From Fibrobacter sp. UWR2 (GTDB taxonomy: Bacteria; Fibrobacterota; Fibrobacteria; Fibrobacterales; Fibrobacteraceae), in the NCBI RefSeq assembly GCF_002210285.1, contig NZ_MWQE01000001.1:973582-1037581 (forward strand): 64,000 nt of DNA. The letters are read 5' to 3'. How positions within the stretch are numbered: position 1 is the first letter of the stretch; every line of letters begins with the position of its first letter. A program made the position numbers and the translations under genes. Of the stretch, positions 25,667 to 33,648 are shown one piece after another. The notes beneath the pieces were generated by a model. It searched no databases and had not been told where the DNA came from. It saw only the letters and a program-made list of their open reading frames with translations.

Positions 25667-26311
25667 ATGCGCAGGCTTGTGGCTATAATGTTCCTGATGG
25701 CAGGGCTTGCCTGCGCCGAGACTTCGTGGTTCTTTGCGCCGGAGGGCCAGAAGGATGCCCCGGTTAGCGTGAACTTCAGGAAGAACGCCCTAGACGGAAT
25801 TTTCTCGCAGGCAAAAATCGATTGGGACGGCGACGGGCTTTATATTTTCCGCGAGAGGGGAGATTCTCTCCGGCTGATTGTTGTCGCGAAAGGCGGGGAG
25901 GCTGTGCTGTACCAGAAGCCCAGCCAGAAGGAATCGCGCTGGCGTAACCCCGAGGCGTACCTCAGGGAGCGCGAAGGCCTGATGGGCTACAGTGATTTTG
26001 AAAAATGCGTGGAGCGCTTTACGCTTGATTCTGCATCGTATGATGAAATCGAGGGCTTGCCGCTGGCAGATTTCCCGGTAATAATCCCCACGAAGGCGGA
26101 TTCCGCAAAAGCTTTCCATTACGAGGTCAATACTTTGCAGATGCCTCTCTATCTCGGTTACAAGAAGGAGGGGGAGCGGGTGCAGTATTTTGCCTTCAGG
26201 GATTTCCGGATCGGGTCGCAGAAATTAAACTACCCGCTGGATGCTGTTGAGCAGGGCCTGAAAAAGCTGGATGCATTGCTTTTCAACAGGAGGGCCGCGA
26301 GATGCGAATGA
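25667..26311 (+). CDS. Secreted protein of unknown function
   Basis: 214 residues. The signal peptide MRRLVAIMFLMAGLACA starts at ATG 25667, one base after the previous stop. The mature part begins ETSWFFAPEGQKDAPVSVNF and includes SQAKIDWDGDGLYIF, where DWDGDG could bind calcium. An in-frame GTG at 25625 is possible but would put residues before the signal peptide. The end overlaps the next gene by 10 bases, so translation is coupled. Function unknown. Confidence 0.6.
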   Translation: MRRLVAIMFLMAGLACAETSWFFAPEGQKDAPVSVNFRKNALDGIFSQAKIDWDGDGLYIFRERGDSLRLIVVAKGGEAVLYQKPSQKESRWRNPEAYLREREGLMGYSDFEKCVERFTLDSASYDEIEGLPLADFPVIIPTKADSAKAFHYEVNTLQMPLYLGYKKEGERVQYFAFRDFRIGSQKLNYPLDAVEQGLKKLDALLFNRRAARCE

Positions 26312-27012
26312 GAATCCTCCTGCTGTTGATAACGCTCTCGCTTGCCTCGTGCTATGTGCTGTTGCCGCGCACGAATATCCGTGACGGTTTTACGCCGGCT
26401 CGGGGCTTGCTGACATCGGAAAACGTGAAGTTGCAGTTCTTTTGGGAACTCGGTGTGGTGGTACGTACAAACGAGAACCTGTACCTGCGGGATGGCTACG
26501 GGAACAAGGACCTGCTTGTCGGCGCTGTCAACGGGACGAACGCAAAGAAACGGGTCCTTCCGATGGAATTGTGCGGAGATGTCGGCGTGTCGATTGAACC
26601 CTCGAAGGAGGGAACCTTCGATGCGAAATGCGTCTGGAGAATAGACGGCTGGCACGATGTCAATAAGATAGACTATCTTGTTGACAAAGCCTTCTTCAGG
26701 GCGGTTTTCACGAAGGTGATTGGCAAGGAATTGCACATCTATTATTCCGGCGATTCGCTCTTGGAAACACCGGACCCTGCTGTCGTTCAACGGAAACTGA
26801 CGCCGGAGGAATCGAAGAAAATTCATGCGGAGTTCGAGGAAAGGAGCGTTGGTACGCCTGCACATGGAACCTTTATTAACGAGATGGTATTCCCGCTGGA
26901 TATGCCGGTCTATACCATCACGTACCACAGGAATGTCAAGGGTTTCAAGGGCTATGAGCCCCTGAAGTTGGATGCTTCTGAATTGCCGCTAGAGCATTTC
27001 GACTTGCCGTAG
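26302..27012 (+). CDS. Lipoprotein of unknown function
   Basis: 236 residues. Lipobox LASC (Cys17) after MRMRILLLLITLS. The mature protein starts YVLLPRTNIRDGFTP and is beta-rich (LCGDVGVSIEPSKEGTFD, ELHIYYSGDSLLETPDP). A GGAGG ribosome site lies inside the end of the preceding gene; ATG 26308 is an alternative start two codons in. Third gene of the unknown-function cluster; no family recognised. Confidence 0.6.
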   Translation: MRMRILLLLITLSLASCYVLLPRTNIRDGFTPARGLLTSENVKLQFFWELGVVVRTNENLYLRDGYGNKDLLVGAVNGTNAKKRVLPMELCGDVGVSIEPSKEGTFDAKCVWRIDGWHDVNKIDYLVDKAFFRAVFTKVIGKELHIYYSGDSLLETPDPAVVQRKLTPEESKKIHAEFEERSVGTPAHGTFINEMVFPLDMPVYTITYHRNVKGFKGYEPLKLDASELPLEHFDLP

Positions 27013-27030
27013 TTTTGTCTTTGACTTCGG

Positions 27031-27069
27031 TTACCGTTCCAGCCTGAAGTACACTGCGCCGAGCGGCGG
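27031..27069 (-). pseudogene. Remnant of a glgB 3' end
   Basis: Read on the minus strand this gives PPLGAVYFRLER followed by a stop. The end of the intact glgB at 28322 is PPLAAVYFKLER plus stop: 10 of 12 residues identical, with many synonymous base differences. Only this tail remains. Confidence 0.7.
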
Positions 27070-27115
27070 GGCTTTTTGTATATTGGGGCTATGCAAGTTT
27101 GTATAAATTGCAGAA
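27064..27115 (+). repeat. 52-bp direct repeat, copy 2
   Basis: Identical to 24928-24979 at a distance of 2136 bases. It supplies TATATT (27079-27084), the ATG at 27091 and the first codons of the next gene; its left end overlaps the glgB remnant by 6 bases. Confidence 0.95.
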
Positions 27116-28221
27116 GGGTGTTCTGCTCGTTGCTCTTTATTTTCTTAATCTCGACAACGGCTTTTGCCGCTGGTGATTTTGACCTAGAAAAGGACGTCGC
27201 CTTGTCCAGGGCAAATCAGAAATTCCGACAGATGGTGGCGGAAGCTCTCGAAAAAGATTGTGTTGAACAGCTTGTGCAGATAGAGCGTGATGCAGCGGCT
27301 TTTGCTGACAGCGTGGGATATTCCAAGGATTTGTTTCACGATAACGAAGTTATTCTGGTACGTTTTTTGGAAAAGGATTATGCGTTTATTGCCAATGTGG
27401 ATTCCGTAAGTAAGTATGAATCTTCACCCAGCAACTATGACCGCTTTGGGGATGCGCTGAAGGCGTATTTTAGAAAGCGGATGGTTTCGGGGGAACTTGA
27501 AGGCTTGCTGGCGCCGATTCCAGATGCAAGCGACCGCGCCTTTGCAAGAATTGTGATTGCACGTTGCATGAACGTCTCGCGCCAGGAATTGAGCGAGATG
27601 ATAGAAAAGTATACCGACGACTTGACCAACGAAAATCAGTTGCGCTATCTTGTCCAGAGATTCTGGCACAAGGAAGGCTACGACTTGGAAAGCTATGCGT
27701 GTGCCGCAGTGGGCGTATCGTACAATATGATGCTCGGCGATGTGTCGAAACGTCTTGACGATGGTCTGGGGGTTACTGCGGATTTGGATTATGTTCGCAA
27801 CAACATCCTTTTTGAATTGCGGCTTGCTGTTGATTTGAATAGATATACTGGCGAAGAAGAATTGAACTTTACCGGTGGTGGTTTTGGTGTCGATGTCGGT
27901 GCGACCGTATTCCATACGGATAGGTTCTTCTTGCGGCTTTATGCCGGGATAGGCCTCGGAATTAACGAACTGAGGTGGGATGAGGACACCTTCGAGGATG
28001 CGCTTTCGCCGGTGTTCGGGGCTGGCGCATTAGTGGACATGTACGTTAATACTACAGGTTCTGCCCGTTTTGGGTTACGCATCAGAAGTGGCATCAGGAA
28101 TGTGGGAGCTGGCCCTCTTGATATTTCGTCGGGCGCAAATTTCTACATGACGGTATCCTTTGTATTGCTCGAAACAAGATACAAGGAGTTTGAATACAAG
28201 TATCCCGAAGCGAAAAAGTAG
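27091..28221 (+). CDS. Secreted protein with C-terminal barrel-like region, unknown function
   Basis: 376 residues from ATG 27091, with the same MQVCINCR start as the 24955 protein because of the duplicated segment. The signal peptide ends near TTAFAA. Residues about 25-200 are helical (ALEKDCVEQLVQIERDAAAF, REFIARCMN-like pattern), and about 235-365 alternate hydrophobic and polar residues (FGVDVGATVFHTDRFFLRLY, AGIGLGINELRW, FGLRIRSGIRNVG), consistent with a small outer-membrane beta barrel. Last gene of the cluster; followed by a strong bidirectional terminator. Confidence 0.6.
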   Translation: MQVCINCRRVFCSLLFIFLISTTAFAAGDFDLEKDVALSRANQKFRQMVAEALEKDCVEQLVQIERDAAAFADSVGYSKDLFHDNEVILVRFLEKDYAFIANVDSVSKYESSPSNYDRFGDALKAYFRKRMVSGELEGLLAPIPDASDRAFARIVIARCMNVSRQELSEMIEKYTDDLTNENQLRYLVQRFWHKEGYDLESYACAAVGVSYNMMLGDVSKRLDDGLGVTADLDYVRNNILFELRLAVDLNRYTGEEELNFTGGGFGVDVGATVFHTDRFFLRLYAGIGLGINELRWDEDTFEDALSPVFGAGALVDMYVNTTGSARFGLRIRSGIRNVGAGPLDISSGANFYMTVSFVLLETRYKEFEYKYPEAKK

Positions 28222-28260
28222 ATTTGTTGTAAGGACTTGAGTGATTTATGCGTCAAAAAA

Positions 28261-28289
28261 AACGGTTCAGTTGAACTGAACCGTTTTTA
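28261..28289. terminator. Bidirectional terminator between 27091 gene and glgB
   Basis: AACGGTTCAG (28261-28270), loop TTGAA, CTGAACCGTT (28276-28285): a perfect 10-bp stem with an A-run before and a T-run after, serving both converging genes. Confidence 0.93.
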
Positions 28290-28294
28290 AGTTA

Positions 28295-28315
28295 GATCCT
28301 CGCCTTCGCGGGGAA
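28295..28315. repeat. Decayed REP-like palindrome
   Basis: ATCCTCGCCTTCGCGGGGAAT, an imperfect version of the ATCCCCGC-loop-GCGGGGAT element, next to the terminator and just before the glgB stop codon. Confidence 0.5.
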
Positions 28316-28321
28316 TATAAA

Positions 28322-30538
28322 CTAGCGTTCGAGCTTGAAGTACACGGCTGCAAGCGGCGGCAACTGGATGCTCAGGCTCCACTGGCGGTTTTGCCACGGG
28401 ATGTCCTGCGTCCAGACTTCGCCGAAGTTCCCGACGTTGGAACCGCCGAACATTTCGGAATCCGTGTTGAAGATTTCCTTCCAGGCGCCGCGAGTCGGGG
28501 CTCCAAGGCGGTAGTCGTTGCGGACCACCGGCGTGAAGTTGAACACGCACAGAATCTGGTTTCCGTGATCGTCCTTGCGAACAAAGCTCACGATGGAATT
28601 GTCCGCGTCGTCGCACCAGATCCACTCGAAACCGGTGTAGTAGTGGTCGATTTCCCAGAAGGGCGCGTTTTCCTTGTAAAGGTGGTTCAGGACCTTCATC
28701 ATCTGGAGGAGCTTGCCGTGGCTATCCCAGCTGATAAGGTGCCAGTCGAGCGAACGCTTCTCGTTCCATTCGCGGAACTGGCCGAAATCGTTGCCCATGA
28801 AGTTGAGTTTTTTGCCCGGGTGCGCATACTGGAAGGCATAGGTGAGACGCAGGTTCGCAAACTTCTGCCAGTTGTCGCCGGGCATCTTGCCGAGCATTGA
28901 ACCCTTGCCGTGCACCACTTCGTCGTGGCTGAAAACCTGGATGAAGTTTTCGCTGTAGGCGTACACCATGCTGAATGTAAGCTGGTTGTGGTGGTACTTG
29001 CGGTGGATGGGTTCGTGTTCGATGTAACTTAAGAAGTCGTTCATCCAGCCCATGTTCCACTTGTAATGGAAGCCAAGGCCGCCCTGCTCCGGCGGGCGCG
29101 TAATGCTCGGGAAGCTTGTGGATTCTTCGGCAATGAGGATGGCGTGCGGCGTGAGGCGACCCATGATGCTGTTCAGGTGCTTCAGGAACTCGAGCGTATC
29201 GTAGTTGATGTTGCCGCCGTCCTTGTTCGGCACCCACTGGCCGGGGCCCTTGCCGTAGTCGAGGTAGAGCATGGATGCCACAGCGTCCACACGCAGGCCG
29301 TCGCAGTGGAATTCCTTGAGCCAGTACATCGCGTTTGCAATGAGGAAGTTCTTGACTTCGTTGCGGCCCAGGTTGAAGATGTATGTGCCCCAGTGCGGAT
29401 GTTCGCCCTGGCGCGGGTCGGCATGCTCGTAGCAGGCGGTGCCATCGAAGCGGCCAAGCGCGTGAGCGTCCTTGGGGAAGTGTGCCGGAACCCAGTCGAG
29501 AATCACGCCGATTTCGTTCTGGTGGCAAAGGTCCACAAAGTGGCGGAACTGGTCGGGCGTACCGTAGCGGCTCGTGGGGGAGTAGTACCCGGTCACCTGG
29601 TAGCCCCAGGATTCGTCGAGCGGGTGTTCCGCGAGCGGCAGAAATTCTACGTGGGTGTAGCCCATCTCCTTGAGGTAGGGGATAAGCGTTTCGGAAAGTT
29701 CGTCCCAGTTGAGGAAGCGGTCGGGATTAGCCGGGTCGCGCCTCCAGGAACCCGCATGGACTTCGTAAATATTCATCGGAGATCCGAAAACCTTCGTTGC
29801 CCAGTGCGTCTTCATGTAGAGGTCGTCACCCCATTCGTAGCCGTCGAGGTGAGTGGTGATGGAGGCGGTTGCCGGGCGGACTTCGCTGAGCTTTGCGAGC
29901 GGGTCCACCTTCACATGCAGGTTGCCATCGGCGCCGTGAATCTCGAAGCGGTAGAGTTCGCCTTCGCCGAGGTTCGGGATAAATATTTCCCAGATGCCCG
30001 AACTGCCGAGCATGCGCATCTGGTGACGCCTGCCGTCCCAGCTGTTGAAACTGCCGACGACGGAAACGGATTTTGCGTTCGGAGCCCATACGGCGAACTG
30101 CACGCCCTTGAATCCCTGGTGCTCCACGAGGTTTGCGCCCAGCTTGCGGTAGAGCTCGTAGTGCGTACCGGTAGAAATCAGGTGGCGGTCGAATTCGCTA
30201 AGAACGGGCTGGAAGGCGTAAGGGTCGGTCAGCGTGTATTCGTTCTTGTCGCCCTGCTTGATGATGAGGTTGTAGAAGAACGGCTCGTAGTCCATGTCCA
30301 GGATGGCTTCGAAGAACCCGGTATCGCCGAGCTTTACAAAATCAAACTCCACTTCGCCGTCGCACGATTCCCCACGAACAAAGGATGCCTGCGGTTGGTA
30401 TGTGCGGATGACGGTCTTGATTCCCTTGTCTGTTTCGAGCGGGTGGATGCCGAGAATAGAGAACGGGTCTCTTGTGTCAAAGTTCCATATGGCCTGCATG
30501 TTTTCTGCGGTAAGGCTAGTAAAGTCGTTCCAATCCAT
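28322..30538 (-). CDS. glgB: 1,4-alpha-glucan branching enzyme
   Basis: Makes alpha-1,6 branches in glycogen. 738 residues from ATG 30538 (E. coli: 728). N-terminal CBM48 domain (FVKLGDTGFFEAILD, AVWAPNAKSVSVVGSFNSWD), GH13 barrel with DWVPAHFP, DGLRVDAVASMLYLDY (nucleophile Asp), ILIAEESTSFP (acid/base Glu) and FSHDEVVHGKGS, and the C-terminal beta domain ending PPLAAVYFKLER. An upstream open stretch would add 34 residues rich in Phe/Ile with no family match, so the shorter start is preferred. Fits the abundant glycogen of Fibrobacter. Confidence 0.96.
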   Translation of the reverse strand: MDWNDFTSLTAENMQAIWNFDTRDPFSILGIHPLETDKGIKTVIRTYQPQASFVRGESCDGEVEFDFVKLGDTGFFEAILDMDYEPFFYNLIIKQGDKNEYTLTDPYAFQPVLSEFDRHLISTGTHYELYRKLGANLVEHQGFKGVQFAVWAPNAKSVSVVGSFNSWDGRRHQMRMLGSSGIWEIFIPNLGEGELYRFEIHGADGNLHVKVDPLAKLSEVRPATASITTHLDGYEWGDDLYMKTHWATKVFGSPMNIYEVHAGSWRRDPANPDRFLNWDELSETLIPYLKEMGYTHVEFLPLAEHPLDESWGYQVTGYYSPTSRYGTPDQFRHFVDLCHQNEIGVILDWVPAHFPKDAHALGRFDGTACYEHADPRQGEHPHWGTYIFNLGRNEVKNFLIANAMYWLKEFHCDGLRVDAVASMLYLDYGKGPGQWVPNKDGGNINYDTLEFLKHLNSIMGRLTPHAILIAEESTSFPSITRPPEQGGLGFHYKWNMGWMNDFLSYIEHEPIHRKYHHNQLTFSMVYAYSENFIQVFSHDEVVHGKGSMLGKMPGDNWQKFANLRLTYAFQYAHPGKKLNFMGNDFGQFREWNEKRSLDWHLISWDSHGKLLQMMKVLNHLYKENAPFWEIDHYYTGFEWIWCDDADNSIVSFVRKDDHGNQILCVFNFTPVVRNDYRLGAPTRGAWKEIFNTDSEMFGGSNVGNFGEVWTQDIPWQNRQWSLSIQLPPLAAVYFKLER

Positions 30539-30629
30539 ACAATCTCGCTTGTAAATAGTTTTTTTAGATATATATATATAAAAAAATGCGATAGGGAAGG
30601 GACAGGAGAAAGAAATGAATAGTCTAAAC

Positions 30630-30659
30630 GGGAATTGCAACGGCCCGTTGAATATTCCC
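30630..30659. promoter_or_regulatory. Nested palindrome upstream of the thioesterase gene
   Basis: GGGAAT (30630-30635) pairs with ATTCCC (30654-30659), and within it CAACGG pairs with CCGTTG around one C. It lies in the divergent glgB/thioesterase region, 46 bases before the start at 30706; an operator or a 5' RNA hairpin is possible. Confidence 0.4.
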
Positions 30660-30705
30660 TGCGCTGGGCGGAAACTTTTCTAGATTGTGGGTACCGGAGG
30701 TTATT

Positions 30706-31140
30706 ATGGCTATTGCGATGGAAGAAACTGTGAACCCGATGCAATTTACACAGGTGTTCAAGGTGACGCCCGAGATGATTGACGACAACCATCACTTTAA
30801 CAACGTGTGGTCGGTCAAGTGGATACAGGATATCGCGATTGCCCATTCCGATTCTGTCGGCGGCACGGCCTTGATGAAGAGCGTGGGCGCCGGCTGGATG
30901 ATCCACGTGCAGCACGTGGAGTACAAGAACCAGGCTTTTCTGGGCGATGAAATCCGCGGAACGACGTGGGTGGCGGCATACGGCCGTGTAGCGAGCCTGC
31001 GCAAGTGCAGGTTCGAGCGCGTGTCCGACGGCAAGGTCATCTTTGAATCTGAGACGCAGTGGGTGCTCGTGGACCTGAACCGCGGCCGCCCCATGGCCAT
31101 CACCGACGAGATGAAGAAGTTGTACGTCGAAGGGGTGTAG
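30706..31140 (+). CDS. Hotdog-fold acyl-CoA thioesterase
   Basis: 144 residues from ATG 30706, with GGAGG 5 bases upstream. The 4HBT-type pattern is clear: VTPEMIDDNHHFNNVWSVKW with the Asp and Asn of the active site, then VQHVEYKNQAFLGDEIRGTT and SETQWVLVDLNRGRPM. It should hydrolyse acyl-CoA thioesters in the cytoplasm; substrate length unknown. It is encoded 12 bases before the paralogous-domain lipoprotein gene. Confidence 0.85.
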   Translation: MAIAMEETVNPMQFTQVFKVTPEMIDDNHHFNNVWSVKWIQDIAIAHSDSVGGTALMKSVGAGWMIHVQHVEYKNQAFLGDEIRGTTWVAAYGRVASLRKCRFERVSDGKVIFESETQWVLVDLNRGRPMAITDEMKKLYVEGV

Positions 31141-31152
31141 GGAAGGGGAAAT

Positions 31153-32196
31153 ATGAAGGTCTTGCAGCGTCATTCTGGACTATCGTCATCCTCGCGTAGG
31201 CGAGGATCTATACATCTTGTACTTGCGCTTTTCTTTGCGTTTTTCTTTCTCGCCTGCGGTGACGACGATAGCGATTTTGTAACCCGGCCTTCGGACGACT
31301 CGTCGTCGAGCGTGTGCAAGGACTGCGACGATGAGTCTTCGTCCAGCGGGAAAGCGAAGTCATCTTCTTCGAGCGATAGCGAGACAAGTATGTCCAGCCA
31401 AAAGCAGGGAGATGGCGGCTCTGAGGCCGCCATGACGAGCAGTTCCTCAAAGGTCCCTGAGCCTGACGAAGGGTCCAGTAGCAGTGCTAAATCCAGCAGC
31501 AGTTCTGCGAAGTCGTCTAGTTCGGTGACATTGGCGACGCCCTGCAAGACCGATAGCACGGATACATGCGAGTATGGAGAGTTGATCGATTCTCGCGACG
31601 GCCAGATTTATAAGACTGTGAAGATTGGCGATCAGTGGTGGATGGCTGAAAACTTGAATTATGAGACAATACGGAGTTATTGCTATAGGGATTCCGTTGA
31701 ATACTGCGCCGAGTATGGCCGACTTTATTCGTGGAGTGCTGCCATGGATAGTGCTGGTACATGGAGCGAAAATGGCAAAGGCTGCGGATATGGAATAACC
31801 TGTTCGCCGACATATCCTGTACGAGGAGTTTGTCCCGAAGGCTGGCACTTGCCATCGAGAACGGAATGGGAAAACCTGTTTGTGGCGGTCGGAGGCTCGT
31901 CAAATTCAGGCACTGTTCTCAAGTCCACGTCGGTTTACAGTAACACTGAGCCCACGGATGCCTATGGGTTCTCGTCACTGTTTCCAGGAATAATGGCACA
32001 TAATTGGGTTTTCGAAGAAGAGAAACGCCTTGTTTTTTATCGAAGTTCAACGGAGAATAATACCGAGACGGCGTATGCTATGACTTTGAATGACGTCTAC
32101 AAGTTTGGACAAGTGGGCGCTTGTCACAATTCAAAAAACGATGACAATAAAAATTTCGGTTACTCCGTCCGTTGCATTAAGGATTCCCAGGAATGA
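31153..32196 (+). CDS. Paralogous-domain (TIGR02145) lipoprotein with three in-frame palindromic repeats
   Basis: 347 residues. The signal peptide is unusual: a basic stretch LSSSSRRRGSIH encoded by a palindromic repeat precedes the hydrophobic core LVLALFFAFFFLACGDDD, whose Cys is the lipidation site. The Ser-rich linker holds two more repeat-derived segments, GDGGSEAAMT (about 87-95) and VPEPDEGS (about 100-107). The domain covers about 130-347 (IDSRDGQIYKTVKIGDQWWM, CAEYGRLYSWSAAMDSA, GVCPEGWHLPSRTEW, YSVRCIKDSQE). Related to the 62564 protein, which has CGDDDSDFVTRPS in common. Confidence 0.85.
   Translation: MKVLQRHSGLSSSSRRRGSIHLVLALFFAFFFLACGDDDSDFVTRPSDDSSSSVCKDCDDESSSSGKAKSSSSSDSETSMSSQKQGDGGSEAAMTSSSSKVPEPDEGSSSSAKSSSSSAKSSSSVTLATPCKTDSTDTCEYGELIDSRDGQIYKTVKIGDQWWMAENLNYETIRSYCYRDSVEYCAEYGRLYSWSAAMDSAGTWSENGKGCGYGITCSPTYPVRGVCPEGWHLPSRTEWENLFVAVGGSSNSGTVLKSTSVYSNTEPTDAYGFSSLFPGIMAHNWVFEEEKRLVFYRSSTENNTETAYAMTLNDVYKFGQVGACHNSKNDDNKNFGYSVRCIKDSQE
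31188..31207. repeat. REP-like palindrome in the signal-peptide region
   Basis: ATCCTCGC, loop GTAG, GCGAGGAT, preceded by GTC and followed by CTAT. Confidence 0.88.
31412..31433. repeat. REP-like palindrome in the Ser-rich linker
   Basis: ATGGCGGC, loop TCTGAG, GCCGCCAT, followed by GAC; reverse orientation of the GTCAT element. Confidence 0.88.
31452..31476. repeat. Second-type palindromic repeat in the linker
   Basis: Opens with GGTCCCTGAG and closes with GAAGGGTCC, a different short-repeat family (CCTGAGC...CGAAGG type). Confidence 0.65.
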
Positions 32197-32213
32197 ACTG
32201 GGAATATGCTCCG

Positions 32214-33644
32214 CTACCCTAGTATCTTCTTCGCAATCTGCTGGATTTTTGCACGCCAGCCTTTGTCGCCTGCCTTGTAGTAAGGCGGGTATAGGCAGGA
32301 GAGCGGGTCGAATGCTCCCTGGTGCATCACGTTGCGCTCGTGGCTGAACGTCTTGAACCCGTAAACCCCGTGGTAATTTCCGGTGCCGCTCATGCCCACG
32401 CCCCCGAAGGGCACGGAGAGGTTCTCGATTTGCAAGATGCAGTGGTTCACACAGGTGGAACCCGAGGTGGTTTCGCGCAGCACGCGGTCGATGTCACGTT
32501 CTGACTTCCCGAAGATATATAGGGCGAGCGGTTTCGGGCGGGCCTGCACGAACTGGATTGCCTCGTCGAGTGAATCGTAGGCGACAATCGGGAGGATAGG
32601 GCCGAATATTTCGGACTGCATGATGAGCATGTCGGGCGTGACGCCGGTAAGCACGGTCGCGGGCGTGTATCTGGCGTCCGCGTCGCAGAATTCCGCCCCT
32701 CCGATGACGTCCTTCGCGCCTTTTCCAACCGCATCTTCCATGAGCGCCTTGTGGCGTTCGGCGGCCCTGGTCTCGACAATGCGCACAAAATTCTCGCTGC
32801 TGCGGCGGGCTTCTTCTGTGTCGCCGTACATCTTCCTTATGTTGTCTGCAACGGCTTCGGCGAGCGGTTGCACTAGACGGCGCGGGCATAGCACGTAGTC
32901 CGGCGCGATGCAGGTCTGGCCTGCGTTCAGGCATTTGCCCCAGGCGATTTTCTTGGCGGCATCTGCAATCTTCGTGCTATCGAGGACGATTACGGGCGAT
33001 TTGCCGCCAAGTTCAAGCGTGATGCCCGCGTGGACCTTTGCGGCACATTCCGCGACGTGCGCGCCGACCTTCGGGCTCCCGGTAAAGAACATGTGGTCGA
33101 AGGGGAGGGCGAGCAGTTTGTCGCCGATTTCCGCTCCGGATCCTTGCACGACGGCGACTTCGTCTTTCGCGAAAACGTCTGCGATAAGCGATTCGAGTAA
33201 GGCGCTCACGCGGGGCGTCTTGTGGCTGGGCTTCGCGATGATGACGTTCCCTGCGGCAATGGCCGCCGCCACCGGGGCGATAAACAGCAGGAAGGGGTAG
33301 TTCCACGGCGCCATGATGAGCACACGGCCCTTCGGTTCGAAGTGGCTTACGCTCCTGTTCAGCGGGAACATCCAGCTCCAGCTGGCGGGCTTGTCTTCCA
33401 TCCAGTCGGGAAGGTGTGCGATGTTGTAGTCGATTTCTTCGAGGGCAGGGAAGACTTCGGTCAGCCAGGCTTCCGTTCTCGGCTTGTGGAAGTCGGCCCA
33501 GACGGCATCGTAGAATTCCTGCTGGCGGTCTACGATCGCCTTGCGCAGTTTCTGCAGCTTGACAATGCGATCCTTCGCGGTCGTGTTCACGACCGCCCAA
33601 CGCTTTTTGCCCTGTGCCTCGAAAATTTCTTCCGGAGAGTTCAT
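32214..33644 (-). CDS. Aldehyde dehydrogenase (ALDH3-like)
   Basis: 476 residues. Oxidises aldehydes with NAD(P). Conserved blocks: APWNYPFLLFIAPVAAAIAAGN, VIIAKPSHKTP, FFTGSPKVG, catalytic Glu in LELGGKSPVIV, catalytic Cys in NAGQTCIAPDYVL, EIFGPILPIVAYDSLDEAI and PFGGVGMSGTGNYHG. Length and the absence of an N-terminal extension fit the class 3 / coniferyl-aldehyde-like group. It lies 4 bases downstream of sufB on the same strand. Confidence 0.92.
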   Translation of the reverse strand: MNSPEEIFEAQGKKRWAVVNTTAKDRIVKLQKLRKAIVDRQQEFYDAVWADFHKPRTEAWLTEVFPALEEIDYNIAHLPDWMEDKPASWSWMFPLNRSVSHFEPKGRVLIMAPWNYPFLLFIAPVAAAIAAGNVIIAKPSHKTPRVSALLESLIADVFAKDEVAVVQGSGAEIGDKLLALPFDHMFFTGSPKVGAHVAECAAKVHAGITLELGGKSPVIVLDSTKIADAAKKIAWGKCLNAGQTCIAPDYVLCPRRLVQPLAEAVADNIRKMYGDTEEARRSSENFVRIVETRAAERHKALMEDAVGKGAKDVIGGAEFCDADARYTPATVLTGVTPDMLIMQSEIFGPILPIVAYDSLDEAIQFVQARPKPLALYIFGKSERDIDRVLRETTSGSTCVNHCILQIENLSVPFGGVGMSGTGNYHGVYGFKTFSHERNVMHQGAFDPLSCLYPPYYKAGDKGWRAKIQQIAKKILG

Positions 33645-33648
33645 CGCC

